Assembly: GCA_965243545.1 (NCBI GenBank)
Contig: OZ251573.1
Location: 3,968,001 to 4,032,000 of the forward strand
Direction: 5' to 3'
DNA from: CATQHW01 sp965243545
Lineage (GTDB): Bacteria > Spirochaetota > Spirochaetia > SZUA-6 > Bin103
Length of the DNA stretch: 64,000 nt
The notes beneath the pieces are model-generated. The model ran no database searches. It saw only the letters and a list, made by a program, of their open reading frames with translations, and was not told the origin of the DNA. Positions within the stretch are counted from its first letter, which is position 1, and each line of letters begins with the position of its first letter. Positions 50,461 to 57,926 of this stretch are shown in pieces. A program made the position numbers and the translations under genes.

Positions 50461-51225
50461 ATGGCAGATGCCGACAACCGGGCCGCCGCCGCTCCGATCA
50501 TCCGCATCAGCGGCCTCAACAAGTGGTTCGGGACGCTGCACGTGCTGCGCGACATCGACCTGACCGTGACGCGGCAGGAGCGCATCGTCATCTGCGGCCC
50601 GTCGGGGTCGGGCAAGTCGACGCTGATCCGGTGCATCAACCGGCTGGAAGAGCACCAGAGCGGATCGATCGTCGTGGAGGACACGGAGTTGACCCACGAC
50701 CTCAAGAACATCGACGCCATCCGCCGCGAGGTCGGCATGGTGTTCCAGCAGTTCAACCTCTTCCCGCATCTGACGGTGCTGCAGAACTGCACCCTGGCGC
50801 CGATCTGGGTGCGCAGGATGGCGCGCAGGGACGCCGAAGCGCAGGCGATGGAGTTCCTGGAGCGGGTGAAGATACCGGAGCAGGCCGGCAAGTACCCGGG
50901 GCAGCTCTCCGGCGGCCAGCAGCAGCGCGTGGCGATCGCCCGCTCGCTCTGCATGCGGCCCAAGATCATGCTGTTCGACGAACCGACCTCGGCGCTCGAT
51001 CCGGAGATGATCAAGGAGGTGCTCGACGTGATGGTCGACGTGGCCGAGTCCGGCATGACCATGCTGGTCGTCACGCACGAGATGGGCTTTGCCTCGCAGG
51101 TCGCCGACCGGGTCATGCTCATGGACGAAGGCCAGATCGTCGAACAGAACACCCCGCAGGAGTTCTTCAACAACCCGCGCTCCGACCGCACCAAGCTCTT
51201 CCTGAGCCAGATACTCAGCCACTGA
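50461..51225 (+). CDS. aapP: Amino-acid ABC transporter ATP-binding protein
   Basis: 254 residues. Walker A GPSGSGKST near 47-55, Q-loop VFQQFNLFPHLTVLQN, signature LSGGQQQRVAIARSL, Walker B IMLFDEPTSALDPEM and the switch His (VVTHEMGF) are all intact. It powers AapQM. The ribosome-binding site AGGAG lies before the ATG. It is the last gene of the operon; no clear terminator follows. Confidence 0.95.
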   Translation: MADADNRAAAAPIIRISGLNKWFGTLHVLRDIDLTVTRQERIVICGPSGSGKSTLIRCINRLEEHQSGSIVVEDTELTHDLKNIDAIRREVGMVFQQFNLFPHLTVLQNCTLAPIWVRRMARRDAEAQAMEFLERVKIPEQAGKYPGQLSGGQQQRVAIARSLCMRPKIMLFDEPTSALDPEMIKEVLDVMVDVAESGMTMLVVTHEMGFASQVADRVMLMDEGQIVEQNTPQEFFNNPRSDRTKLFLSQILSH

Positions 51226-51259
51226 CCGGCCCCACCGCGAATCGCGCGCCGGCGGGCGT

Positions 51260-51288
51260 TTGACAAACCGGGGGGCGGTCCCTATCGT
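51260..51288 (+). promoter_or_regulatory. Near-consensus sigma-70 promoter
   Basis: TTGACA (51260-51265), exactly 17 bases, TATCGT (51283-51288). It would drive the RNA-binding-domain gene with a leader of about 90 bases. Confidence 0.75.
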
Positions 51289-51386
51289 GGCCGCAGGCCG
51301 GTCACCGGACGCCGCGTAGCGTACGCCGCTACCGCGCCGCGCTCCGCACCGCGCCGATGCCACCATCACGCACCGGAGATCCACCC

Positions 51387-52079
51387 TTGGCAAGCGACGA
51401 CCCGGTCGATCCTCGATTCAAGGAACTGCTCGACCAATTCGAGCGTCACATCCGCAACGACGCCGATCTGGAACACCTCAAGGCGATCCGCCGCCAGATC
51501 CGCACCGCCCTGCCCATGTCGGTGCGCCGGTACCTGCCGGCCTACCTGCTGCAGGAGGCGGCCGGCGCCGGCGTACCGCGCGCCGCGGGGGCGCCGCGCG
51601 TTGCTGACGCGCCGCCCGCAGCCGGCGGACCCGACCGGCCTGCCGCCGCCGACCGGACGCCGGCGCGCCCATCCGCGCGCGCCGGCGGCCCCGACCGCGG
51701 CGACCGCCCCGCCAAAGGAGAGCCCGCCCCCGCAGCCTCGGCAGCCGCCGCGGCGCCGGCCCCGGCGCGGGAGGCCCGCTCACGGGACGCCGGGCCGCCG
51801 CGGGAAGCCGGTGCTGCGCCGCAGGCCGACGGTGAGATGGCGCGCCTGTTCGTCAGCGTGGGGCGCAGCCGGCGGATTTCCCGCCAGATGTTGACCGACC
51901 TGTTCGTCGCCAAGCTGGAGCTGCCGCACGACCGGATCGGCGAGGTGAAGATCCTCGACAACTTCTCCTTCATCGAAGTGCCGTCCGGCATCGCCCAAGC
52001 GGCGATCGACAAGATCAGCGGCGAGACGCTCAACGGGCGGCGCGTGAACGTCGACTTCGCGCGCAGCAAAAAGACCTGA
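51387..52079 (+). CDS. DbpA-type RNA-binding-domain protein without helicase
   Basis: TTG 51387 follows CCGGAG by eight bases and is preferred over ATG 51357, which has no ribosome-binding site. About 230 residues: an acidic helical N-terminus (DPRFKELLDQFERHIRND...AIRRQIRTALP), a 95-residue Ala/Pro/Arg disordered linker, and a C-terminal DbpA RNA-binding domain (MARLFVSVGRSRRISRQMLT, FSFIEVPSGIAQAAI, LNGRRVNVDFARS). In DbpA and CsdA relatives this RRM-like domain guides a DEAD-box helicase to rRNA; here no helicase core is attached. It may act in trans with a helicase elsewhere. Confidence 0.8.
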   Translation: MASDDPVDPRFKELLDQFERHIRNDADLEHLKAIRRQIRTALPMSVRRYLPAYLLQEAAGAGVPRAAGAPRVADAPPAAGGPDRPAAADRTPARPSARAGGPDRGDRPAKGEPAPAASAAAAAPAPAREARSRDAGPPREAGAAPQADGEMARLFVSVGRSRRISRQMLTDLFVAKLELPHDRIGEVKILDNFSFIEVPSGIAQAAIDKISGETLNGRRVNVDFARSKKT

Positions 52080-52140
52080 AGCCGCTCACCGGCCGGCCCC
52101 CGGCCTGACCGCCGGCGCCCGGCGTCCGCGCGGAACAAAA

Positions 52141-52773
52141 ATGGACGGCGACCTGCCGGTCGGCGACCTTGCGGCCGGCGGCCTTGCGGCCGGCGGCCTG
52201 CCGGCCGGCGGCGGCCTTGAGCCGGTGCTGCAGGCGGCGCTGGCGGCCGCCGCCGGTACCCGTCTGGAGATCGAGATCGGCTGCGGCAACGGCATCTTCC
52301 TTGCAGGCTACGCGGCGGCCCGGCCGGACACCGTCTGCGTCGGCGTCGAACTCAAGGAGCGCCGCTGCCGGAAGGCGCAACGGAAGGTGGAGCGCCGGGG
52401 GCTCCGCAACGCCTTCGTGATCAACGGCCGCGCCGAGGAGGTGATCGAACGGCTGCCGCCGGGGAGCGTCCACGCCTTCCATCTCTACTATCCGGACCCG
52501 TGGCCCAAGGCCCGTCACCGCCGCCGGCGCTTTCTGCGCGGCGAAACCCTGGACCGCATGGTGCGCGCGCTGGCGGCGGGCGGGCGGATCCTGTTTGCGA
52601 CCGACTTCCTGGACTACCACGTGCAGGCGCGCGTCCTGTTCGCCATGCATCCGCAGCTGCTCCCGGAAGAGACGGCGGCGGCGCGCGGAGCGGACCGGTC
52701 GACGTTCGCCGTGCGGTTGGCCGGCGTCGGCGCGGACATGCGGGTCGCCTGCGCTTGCAAACGCCCGGACTGA
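52141..52773 (+). CDS. trmB: tRNA (guanine-N7-)-methyltransferase
   Basis: 210 residues. EIEIGCGNGIFLAGYAAARP is the SAM motif and FHLYYPDPWPKARHRRRRF the TrmB signature; ADRSTFAVRLAGVG is the C-terminal tRNA-contact region. It methylates G46 of tRNAs. The first 28 residues are a 15-bp tandem repeat product (GDLAAGGLAAGGLPAGG), absent from the family; a later start is possible but none is obvious. Confidence 0.92.
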   Translation: MDGDLPVGDLAAGGLAAGGLPAGGGLEPVLQAALAAAAGTRLEIEIGCGNGIFLAGYAAARPDTVCVGVELKERRCRKAQRKVERRGLRNAFVINGRAEEVIERLPPGSVHAFHLYYPDPWPKARHRRRRFLRGETLDRMVRALAAGGRILFATDFLDYHVQARVLFAMHPQLLPEETAAARGADRSTFAVRLAGVGADMRVACACKRPD

Positions 52774-52801
52774 TTACCGGCGCGCCGGCCGGCGCCGCCG
52801 C

Positions 52802-53179
52802 TCAGCGGTTGCGGCGTTCCTCCGCCGACTGGCACGGAATGCAGAACAGCGCGTACGGCAACGCCTCCAGCCGTTCGTCCGGGAGCCGGCCGCCGCACCG
52901 CATGCAGGCGCCGTAGTGCCCGGTCTCGATCCGCGCCAGCGCGGACTGGATCAGGTTGAGGCGCCGCACCTCCTGCGCGCCGAGCGTCTGCAGCGTCTTG
53001 CGGTCCATGTCCTCGGTCGCCACGTCGGCCATGTCCTTGGGGTCCAGGCTGCCCAGGATGCCGCGCGCCAACGTGTCCTCGTCGGCCAGGTGCTGCAGGA
53101 TCTCACGCTTGAGATCGAGCAGCTTACCGCGCATCCGGTCGACCAGGGTGTCGGCGGGCGTTTCCTCCAAGTCAGCCAT
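52802..53179 (-). CDS. DksA/TraR-family zinc-finger protein
   Basis: 125 residues. N-terminal coiled coil, then HYGACMRCGGRLPDERLEAL and FCIPCQSAEE give the four-Cys zinc finger. DksA relatives enter the RNA polymerase secondary channel and help ppGpp. An acidic coiled-coil tip is present (EDTLARGILGSLDPKDMADV), but the two tip aspartates cannot be assigned with certainty. It stands 60 bases downstream of msrB. Confidence 0.88.
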   Translation of the reverse strand: MADLEETPADTLVDRMRGKLLDLKREILQHLADEDTLARGILGSLDPKDMADVATEDMDRKTLQTLGAQEVRRLNLIQSALARIETGHYGACMRCGGRLPDERLEALPYALFCIPCQSAEERRNR

Positions 53180-53241
53180 GGTCGTCGAGCGGCCGGAAGA
53201 TACCGGAATCGGCGCCCCGGATCAACCGGGACGCGGCGGAA

Positions 53242-53658
53242 CTACCGGTTCCCGGCCGCCGGATCGAGCCGTAGCGACGCGGAGTTGATGCAGTAGCGCT
53301 TGCCGGTCGGCGCCGGGCCGTCGTCGAAGACGTGGCCAAGGTGGGCGTCGCAACGCGCGCAGAGCACCTCGGTGCGGCGCATGAACAGCGAGCGGTCCTC
53401 TTCGGTCCGCACCGACCGGCCATCGCGGGGAGCGGTGAAGCTGGGCCACCCGGTGCCGGAGTCGAACTTGGCGGCGGAGTCGAACAGCGCCTGCCCGCAG
53501 CAGCGGCAGCGGTAGGCGCCGGGTCCCTTGCTGCGCCAGTAGCGGCCGGTGAACGGCGGCTCCGTCCCCTTGCGGCGCGTCACCTGATACTCGTCGTCGG
53601 ACAGCTCGCGCCGCCATTCGGCGTCGGTCTTGACCACTTTGTCCAAGGTTCCGTCCAC
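53242..53658 (-). CDS. msrB: Peptide-methionine (R)-S-oxide reductase MsrB
   Basis: 138 residues from GTG 53658; the earlier GTG 53664 lies inside the Shine-Dalgarno AAGGAGG. RKGTEPPFTGRY, CRCCGQALFDSAAKFDSGTG, GWPSF, CARCDAHLGHVF and the catalytic Cys in KRYCINSASL are intact, with both zinc CxxC pairs. It repairs oxidised methionine. The Shine-Dalgarno overlaps the stop codon of the upstream HD gene, so translation is coupled. Confidence 0.95.
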   Translation of the reverse strand: MDGTLDKVVKTDAEWRRELSDDEYQVTRRKGTEPPFTGRYWRSKGPGAYRCRCCGQALFDSAAKFDSGTGWPSFTAPRDGRSVRTEEDRSLFMRRTEVLCARCDAHLGHVFDDGPAPTGKRYCINSASLRLDPAAGNR

Positions 53659-53668
53659 GGCCACCTCC

Positions 53669-54232
53669 TTACAGGTCGATCTGCGCGGCGACCGGCCGCA
53701 TGCCGGCGATGACGGCGCCGATCAGGTCGTCAAGGTCGCGGCCGAGCATGGCGCAGCCGCGTTCGATCACCGCGCGGTCGACCCCGGCGGCGAATCCCTT
53801 CTGCTTCCACTTCTTGCGCACCGACTTGACCTCCAGGTCGCGCACGCTCTTGGACGGACGCACCAGAGCGCAGGCGGTGACGAAGCCGACCAGCTCGTCG
53901 ACCGCGTAGAGGGTCCGTTCCAGCAGGCTGCACGGCTCCACGTCGGTGCAGATCTGCCAACCGTGCGACAGCACCGCGCGAACGTAGCCGGCCGGCCACC
54001 CCGCTTCGGTCAGGATGACCTCGGTCTTGCGGCAGTGCTCCTGCGGGAACCGCTCCCAGTCGAGGTCGTGCACCAGCCCGATCACCCCCCACTCGTCCGG
54101 GTCCTCGCCGGCCGCCTGCGCCTCGGCGCGCATCACCGCCTCGACGGCCTGGCAATGATTGCGCAACGCCGGCGACTCGATGTAGCGCCGGACCAGCTCC
54201 CACGCCTCCGCGCGGGTCGGAGAGCCCGCCAT
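53669..54232 (-). CDS. HD-domain hydrolase
   Basis: 187 residues from ATG 54232, overlapping the upstream stop as TGATG. SPALRNHCQAVEAVMRA supplies the first His, GLVHDLDWERFPQEH the HD pair, and LYAVDELVGFVTACALVRP the distal Asp. This compact family resembles predicted metal-dependent phosphohydrolases acting on nucleotides; the substrate is unknown. It is coupled to the SHMT-like gene and to msrB. Confidence 0.85.
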   Translation of the reverse strand: MAGSPTRAEAWELVRRYIESPALRNHCQAVEAVMRAEAQAAGEDPDEWGVIGLVHDLDWERFPQEHCRKTEVILTEAGWPAGYVRAVLSHGWQICTDVEPCSLLERTLYAVDELVGFVTACALVRPSKSVRDLEVKSVRKKWKQKGFAAGVDRAVIERGCAMLGRDLDDLIGAVIAGMRPVAAQIDL

Positions 54233-55638
54233 CACCCGGACCCGAACAGCGGTCCGACCGCGTCGGCGGCGGCCGGAAACATCGGCTCCAACATGCGCAT
54301 GGCCAGCGGGATCGCCTGATCGGCCGGCAGGCAGTAGCGCATGTCCCGGAACCGGGCGCGCAGGGCCGCCGCCTCGCCGCGCACGTCCTGGTCACGCAGC
54401 ACGACGCGCGCGATCAACTCGGCCACCGACTCGAAGTCGGCCGCCCGCATCCCGTACCGGGTCATCTCCTGGACGCCGAGGCGCACGCCGCCGGCAACGG
54501 CGAAGCCGGCGTCGCCCGGCAGCGCCTGGTAGTTGGTGATGATGTTGTTGCGCTCCAGGCGCTCGGCCGCCTGATCGCCGGCCAGCGCCGGGGCGACCCG
54601 GACGATCACCTGATGGCTGTGGGTGTAGCCCTCCGACTCGCCCCCTTCCACGGCGACGCCGGCGGCGGCCAGCGCCTGCGCGAACGCGCGCGCGTTGCCG
54701 ATCACGGCGCGCTGATAGTCGTCCTTGCAGGCGTTCATCTCGTACAGCGCCGCCAGAAAGCCGATCAGGGAGCCGAGGTGATGGTTGCTGGTGGTGCCGG
54801 GACAGGCGCGGTGCCGCACGTGCGGCCACAGCGGGCGCGCCGCCGCGGAGCCGAGCACCACGCCGCGCTGCGGGCCGAAGAAGGTCTTGTGCGTGCTGCC
54901 GGTCACCACCGCCGCGCCTTCGGCGAGCGGCGCCTGAAAGGCGCCGTACAGGCCGAGCACGTGCGCCATGTCGAACATCAGCAGCGGCGGGTCGTCCATC
55001 CCGGCGGTGAAGTCGGCCACCGAGCGCACCGGCTCCGGGTGCAGGAACATGCTCTTGCCGAACACGATCAGGTCCGGGCGCCGCTCGCCGATCAGCGTCA
55101 GCAGCGCCTCCGTGTCGGCCAGATACGGATTGTCGGCCCGCACCGGGATCGGGAAGGTGCGCTCGACGCCGGCGTCGTCGCGGTCGACCGCGTTGTAGAG
55201 CGCTCCCATCGATTGGGCGCTCAGGTGGCCGCCCTCGATCAGACCGTTGTTGATCACCGACGACAGCCGCCGCATCGGCCCGTCGTTGCCGCGGTTCTTC
55301 AAGCGCAGCAGCGCTTCGAAGACGACGATGTTGGCGAGCTGGCCGGTGACCGGCCGCGCCTCCACCCGGTCGCAGCCGAAGAAGCGCTGCGCCTGCGCGT
55401 GCACCTGCTCCTCGATCTCCCGGATGAAGTCCGTGCCCTGGTAGAAGTAGACCTCCGCCCCTTTCAGGCGGCGGTGCTCGGCGTAGCGGCCGGCGGCGTC
55501 GGCCACCTCGCACGCCTTGACCAGCAGGCTCGGCGTGGTCTCCGACGGGATCAGGTTGATGCATTCGCGCTGGCGCCAGCGGTTGTTGGCGGCCACCCGG
55601 TCGGCCAGCGCGGTCATGGTGTCGGCGAGCGTGTTCAT
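54232..55638 (-). CDS. Serine hydroxymethyltransferase-family PLP enzyme (divergent GlyA)
   Basis: 468 residues. CINLIPSETTPSLLVKACEV, VEARPVTGQLANIVVFEALL, DMAHVLGLYGAF and VTGSTHKTFFGPQRG (PLP Lys) place it in the SHMT family. The sequence departs from canonical GlyA in several stretches (YRYAEHRRLKGAEVYFYQGT in place of the usual AEGYPGKRYYGGC-type segment), so another aldolase-type reaction is possible. The ATG is 15 bases after tRNA-Pro on the same strand, so the two are probably cotranscribed. It is followed by the HD hydrolase through a TGATG overlap. Confidence 0.8.
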   Translation of the reverse strand: MNTLADTMTALADRVAANNRWRQRECINLIPSETTPSLLVKACEVADAAGRYAEHRRLKGAEVYFYQGTDFIREIEEQVHAQAQRFFGCDRVEARPVTGQLANIVVFEALLRLKNRGNDGPMRRLSSVINNGLIEGGHLSAQSMGALYNAVDRDDAGVERTFPIPVRADNPYLADTEALLTLIGERRPDLIVFGKSMFLHPEPVRSVADFTAGMDDPPLLMFDMAHVLGLYGAFQAPLAEGAAVVTGSTHKTFFGPQRGVVLGSAAARPLWPHVRHRACPGTTSNHHLGSLIGFLAALYEMNACKDDYQRAVIGNARAFAQALAAAGVAVEGGESEGYTHSHQVIVRVAPALAGDQAAERLERNNIITNYQALPGDAGFAVAGGVRLGVQEMTRYGMRAADFESVAELIARVVLRDQDVRGEAAALRARFRDMRYCLPADQAIPLAMRMLEPMFPAAADAVGPLFGSG

Positions 55639-55653
55639 CAGCGGTGCATCCGT

Positions 55654-55726
55654 TCGGGATGAGAGGACTCGAACCTCCGATCTCCTGCTCCCAAAGCAGG
55701 CGCCTTGGCCGCTAGGCTACATCCCG
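55654..55726 (-). tRNA. tRNA-Pro(UGG)
   Basis: Complete cloverleaf on the minus strand: acceptor CGGGATG/CATCCCG, anticodon loop TTTGGGA giving anticodon TGG, T arm with GGTTCGAGTCC. CCA is not encoded. It heads the SHMT-HD-msrB transcript. Confidence 0.95.
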
Positions 55727-55756
55727 CGGGCGGCGGCCCGGCAAGGCCAGTGTCAC

Positions 55757-55786
55757 AGCCTACGGAGAAACGCGGTGCGCCGTCAA
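55757..55786 (-). promoter_or_regulatory. Promoter of tRNA-Pro
   Basis: On the minus strand TTGACG (55786-55781), 18 bases, TAGGCT (55762-55757), about 30 bases before the tRNA. On the plus strand TTGCGG (55799-55804) and CAGACT (55823-55828) may serve the divergent tRNA-Arg. Confidence 0.55.
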
Positions 55787-55842
55787 CAACCGGCGGACTT
55801 GCGGCTGACCGCGCCGATTCGACAGACTCCGGCACGGACGCG

Positions 55843-55916
55843 GCGTCCATAGCTCAGCAGGATAGAGCAGCAGCCTTCTAAGCTGCGGGTCAGAGGTTCG
55901 AGCCCTCTTGGACGCG
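55843..55916 (+). tRNA. tRNA-Arg(UCU)
   Basis: Acceptor GCGTCCA/TGGACGC, anticodon stem GCAGC/GCTGC with loop CTTCTAA (anticodon TCT), T arm AGAGGTTCGAGCCCTCT. No encoded CCA. The PGM gene starts 29 bases later on the same strand. Confidence 0.95.
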
Positions 55917-55945
55917 ACGGCGCTCCGCACGCACGGGAATCCGCT

Positions 55946-57157
55946 ATGCAGAATCGGGAAGACAGGTTGGCGGCGCTGGCGCAGGAAAACGACCGGCGCA
56001 TCGTGCTGCTGGTGCTCGACGGGCTCGGCGGGCTGCCGCGCCGTCCCGGCGGCCGCACCGAGCTGGAGAGCGCCCGCACGCCCAACCTGGACGCCGCCGC
56101 GGCGGCCGGCGAATGCGGCCTGCACCTGCCGGTCGGCTACGGCGTGGCGCCCGGCTCGGCGCCCGGACACCTGGCGTTGTTCGGCTACGACCCGCTCGAA
56201 GCGCCGGTCGGCCGCGGCGTGGTGGCGGCTCTCGGCATAGGCTTCCCGCTGCAGGACAGCGACGTCGCCGTGCGGGTCAACTTTGCGACCAGCGACGCCG
56301 CCGGCCGCGTCACCGATCGGCGCGCCGGACGGATCGCGACCGAGGCGTGCGCCGAGCTGTGCGCGCTGCTCGACGGCATCGAGCTTGCCGGCGCCGCGCT
56401 GTTCGTGCGGCCGGTAAAGGACTACCGCGCGGTGGCGGTGCTGCGCGGGTCCGGGTTGTCCGACCGGATCGCCGACACCGACCCGCAGCGCACCGGCGTC
56501 CCGGCGCTCGCGCCGCGCGCGCTGGAACCGGCCGCCGAGCCGACCGTGCGCCTGGTCGCCGGCTTCCTGCGGCAGGCGCGCGAGCGCCTGGCCGGCCGCA
56601 AGCCGGCCAACGACCTGCTGCTGCGCGGCTTTGCGGTGCGTCCGGCGCTGCCGCCGCTGCACCGCCGATTCGCCATGCGCGGCGTGGCGATCGCCGTCTA
56701 CCCCGACTACAAGGGCGTCAGCCGCCTGGCCGGCATGGACGTGATCGACCGGCTCGGCGGCCTGGACCAGCAGGTGGCGGCGCTCGCCGGAGCATGGCCG
56801 GGGCCGCACCGGTTCTTCTTCGTGCACCACAAGTACACGGACTCGGCCGGCGAGGACGGCGACTTCGACGCCAAGGTCGCGGAGATCGAGCGAGTCGACG
56901 CCGCGCTGCCGGCCATTCTGGCGCTCGGCCCGGACGTGCTGATCGTCACCGGCGACCACTCCACCCCGGCGGTGGCGCGCACCCACACCGAGCACCCGGT
57001 GCCGTTCCTGATCCGCGCCGCCGCCGGCCGGCCGGACACGGTGCGCGAGTTCGGCGAACGCGCCTGCGCGGCCGGCGCCTGGGGCGTGGTGCCGGCCGCC
57101 GCCCTGCTGCCGATCGCCGCCGGCTACGCGGGAAAGCGGCGCCGCTTCGGTGCATGA
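55946..57157 (+). CDS. 2,3-bisphosphoglycerate-independent phosphoglycerate mutase (archaeal ApgM type)
   Basis: 403 residues of the alkaline-phosphatase superfamily. VLLVLDGLGGLPRR gives the first metal Asp, SARTPNLDAAAAAGECGL and GVAPGSAPGHLALFGYDPL the catalytic Ser region, and VHHKYTDSAGEDGD with LIVTGDHSTP the remaining metal ligands. It interconverts 3- and 2-phosphoglycerate in glycolysis. This is the aPGAM family rather than the longer GpmI. It is probably cotranscribed with the upstream tRNA-Arg, and the stop overlaps the next gene. Confidence 0.9.
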   Translation: MQNREDRLAALAQENDRRIVLLVLDGLGGLPRRPGGRTELESARTPNLDAAAAAGECGLHLPVGYGVAPGSAPGHLALFGYDPLEAPVGRGVVAALGIGFPLQDSDVAVRVNFATSDAAGRVTDRRAGRIATEACAELCALLDGIELAGAALFVRPVKDYRAVAVLRGSGLSDRIADTDPQRTGVPALAPRALEPAAEPTVRLVAGFLRQARERLAGRKPANDLLLRGFAVRPALPPLHRRFAMRGVAIAVYPDYKGVSRLAGMDVIDRLGGLDQQVAALAGAWPGPHRFFFVHHKYTDSAGEDGDFDAKVAEIERVDAALPAILALGPDVLIVTGDHSTPAVARTHTEHPVPFLIRAAAGRPDTVREFGERACAAGAWGVVPAAALLPIAAGYAGKRRRFGA

Positions 57158-57926
57158 CCGCCGCGCGCCCCAACCGGCGGCGCCGGCCGGGGTCAACGAC
57201 GCCCTGCTCGACCGGCAGGAGCGGACCGGCCGGCCGGCGTGGCGCATCTACGAGCCGGCGGCGCCGGCCATCGTGTTCGGCGCCGGCGGCCGCGCGAAGA
57301 CCGACGCGCACGTCGAGCGAGCGCGCGCCGACGGCGTCCCGTTGTTGCGGCGCCGGGGCGGCGGCGGCGCCGTCGTGCTGGCGCCCGGCCAACTCGTGCT
57401 GGCGCTGGCGGCGGCGGTCGACTCACCGTTCCGCAACCGCGAGCACCTGTGCGCGATCAACGGCTGGGTCGCGGAGGCGCTGGCCGGGTTGGGCGTGAGC
57501 GGCGTGCGCCCGCGCGGAATCTGCGACCTGGCGATCGGCGACCGCAAGGTGCTCGGCGCGTCGCTGTTCCGGCGCCGCCACGTGCTCTTCTACCAGTCGA
57601 GCCTGCTGGTCTGCTGCGACGTGGCCCTGTTCGGCCGGTACCTGCGGTACCCGCTTCGGGAGCCCGATTACCGGGCCGGACGCGCGCACGCCGCGTTCTG
57701 CACCACGCTCGCCGAGCAGGGCTACGCGCTGGCGCCCGCGCAGGTCGCCGGGGCGTTGCGTCCGATCGTGGAGCGGCGGCTCGCCTTGCCCGGCCTGGGC
57801 ATCTCGGGCGCTTCATGCGCCGCGGGCGCCCGTGTCCCGGACGCGGCCGGCTCCATGGACGCGGCCGGCTCCGCGGATGCGCCGGGCGCCTTGGACGCGG
57901 GCGCGCCGGAGGCCGCGTGCGTCTGA
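57150..57926 (+). CDS. Lipoate-protein ligase-like (BPL/LPL catalytic domain) protein
   Basis: 258 residues from GTG 57150. VPLLRRRGGGGAVVLAPGQL (about 65-84) is the R-RxSGGGAV-type loop of lipoyl/biotinyl ligases, and ICDLAIGDRKVLGASLFRRR contains the catalytic Lys (KVLGAS). It should attach or transfer lipoyl or octanoyl groups. The C-terminal accessory domain of LplA is missing; a Pro/Ala/Asp tail from 18-bp repeats (57840-57893) replaces it. The next gene begins inside its last codons. Confidence 0.75.
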   Translation: MHDRRAPQPAAPAGVNDALLDRQERTGRPAWRIYEPAAPAIVFGAGGRAKTDAHVERARADGVPLLRRRGGGGAVVLAPGQLVLALAAAVDSPFRNREHLCAINGWVAEALAGLGVSGVRPRGICDLAIGDRKVLGASLFRRRHVLFYQSSLLVCCDVALFGRYLRYPLREPDYRAGRAHAAFCTTLAEQGYALAPAQVAGALRPIVERRLALPGLGISGASCAAGARVPDAAGSMDAAGSADAPGALDAGAPEAACV

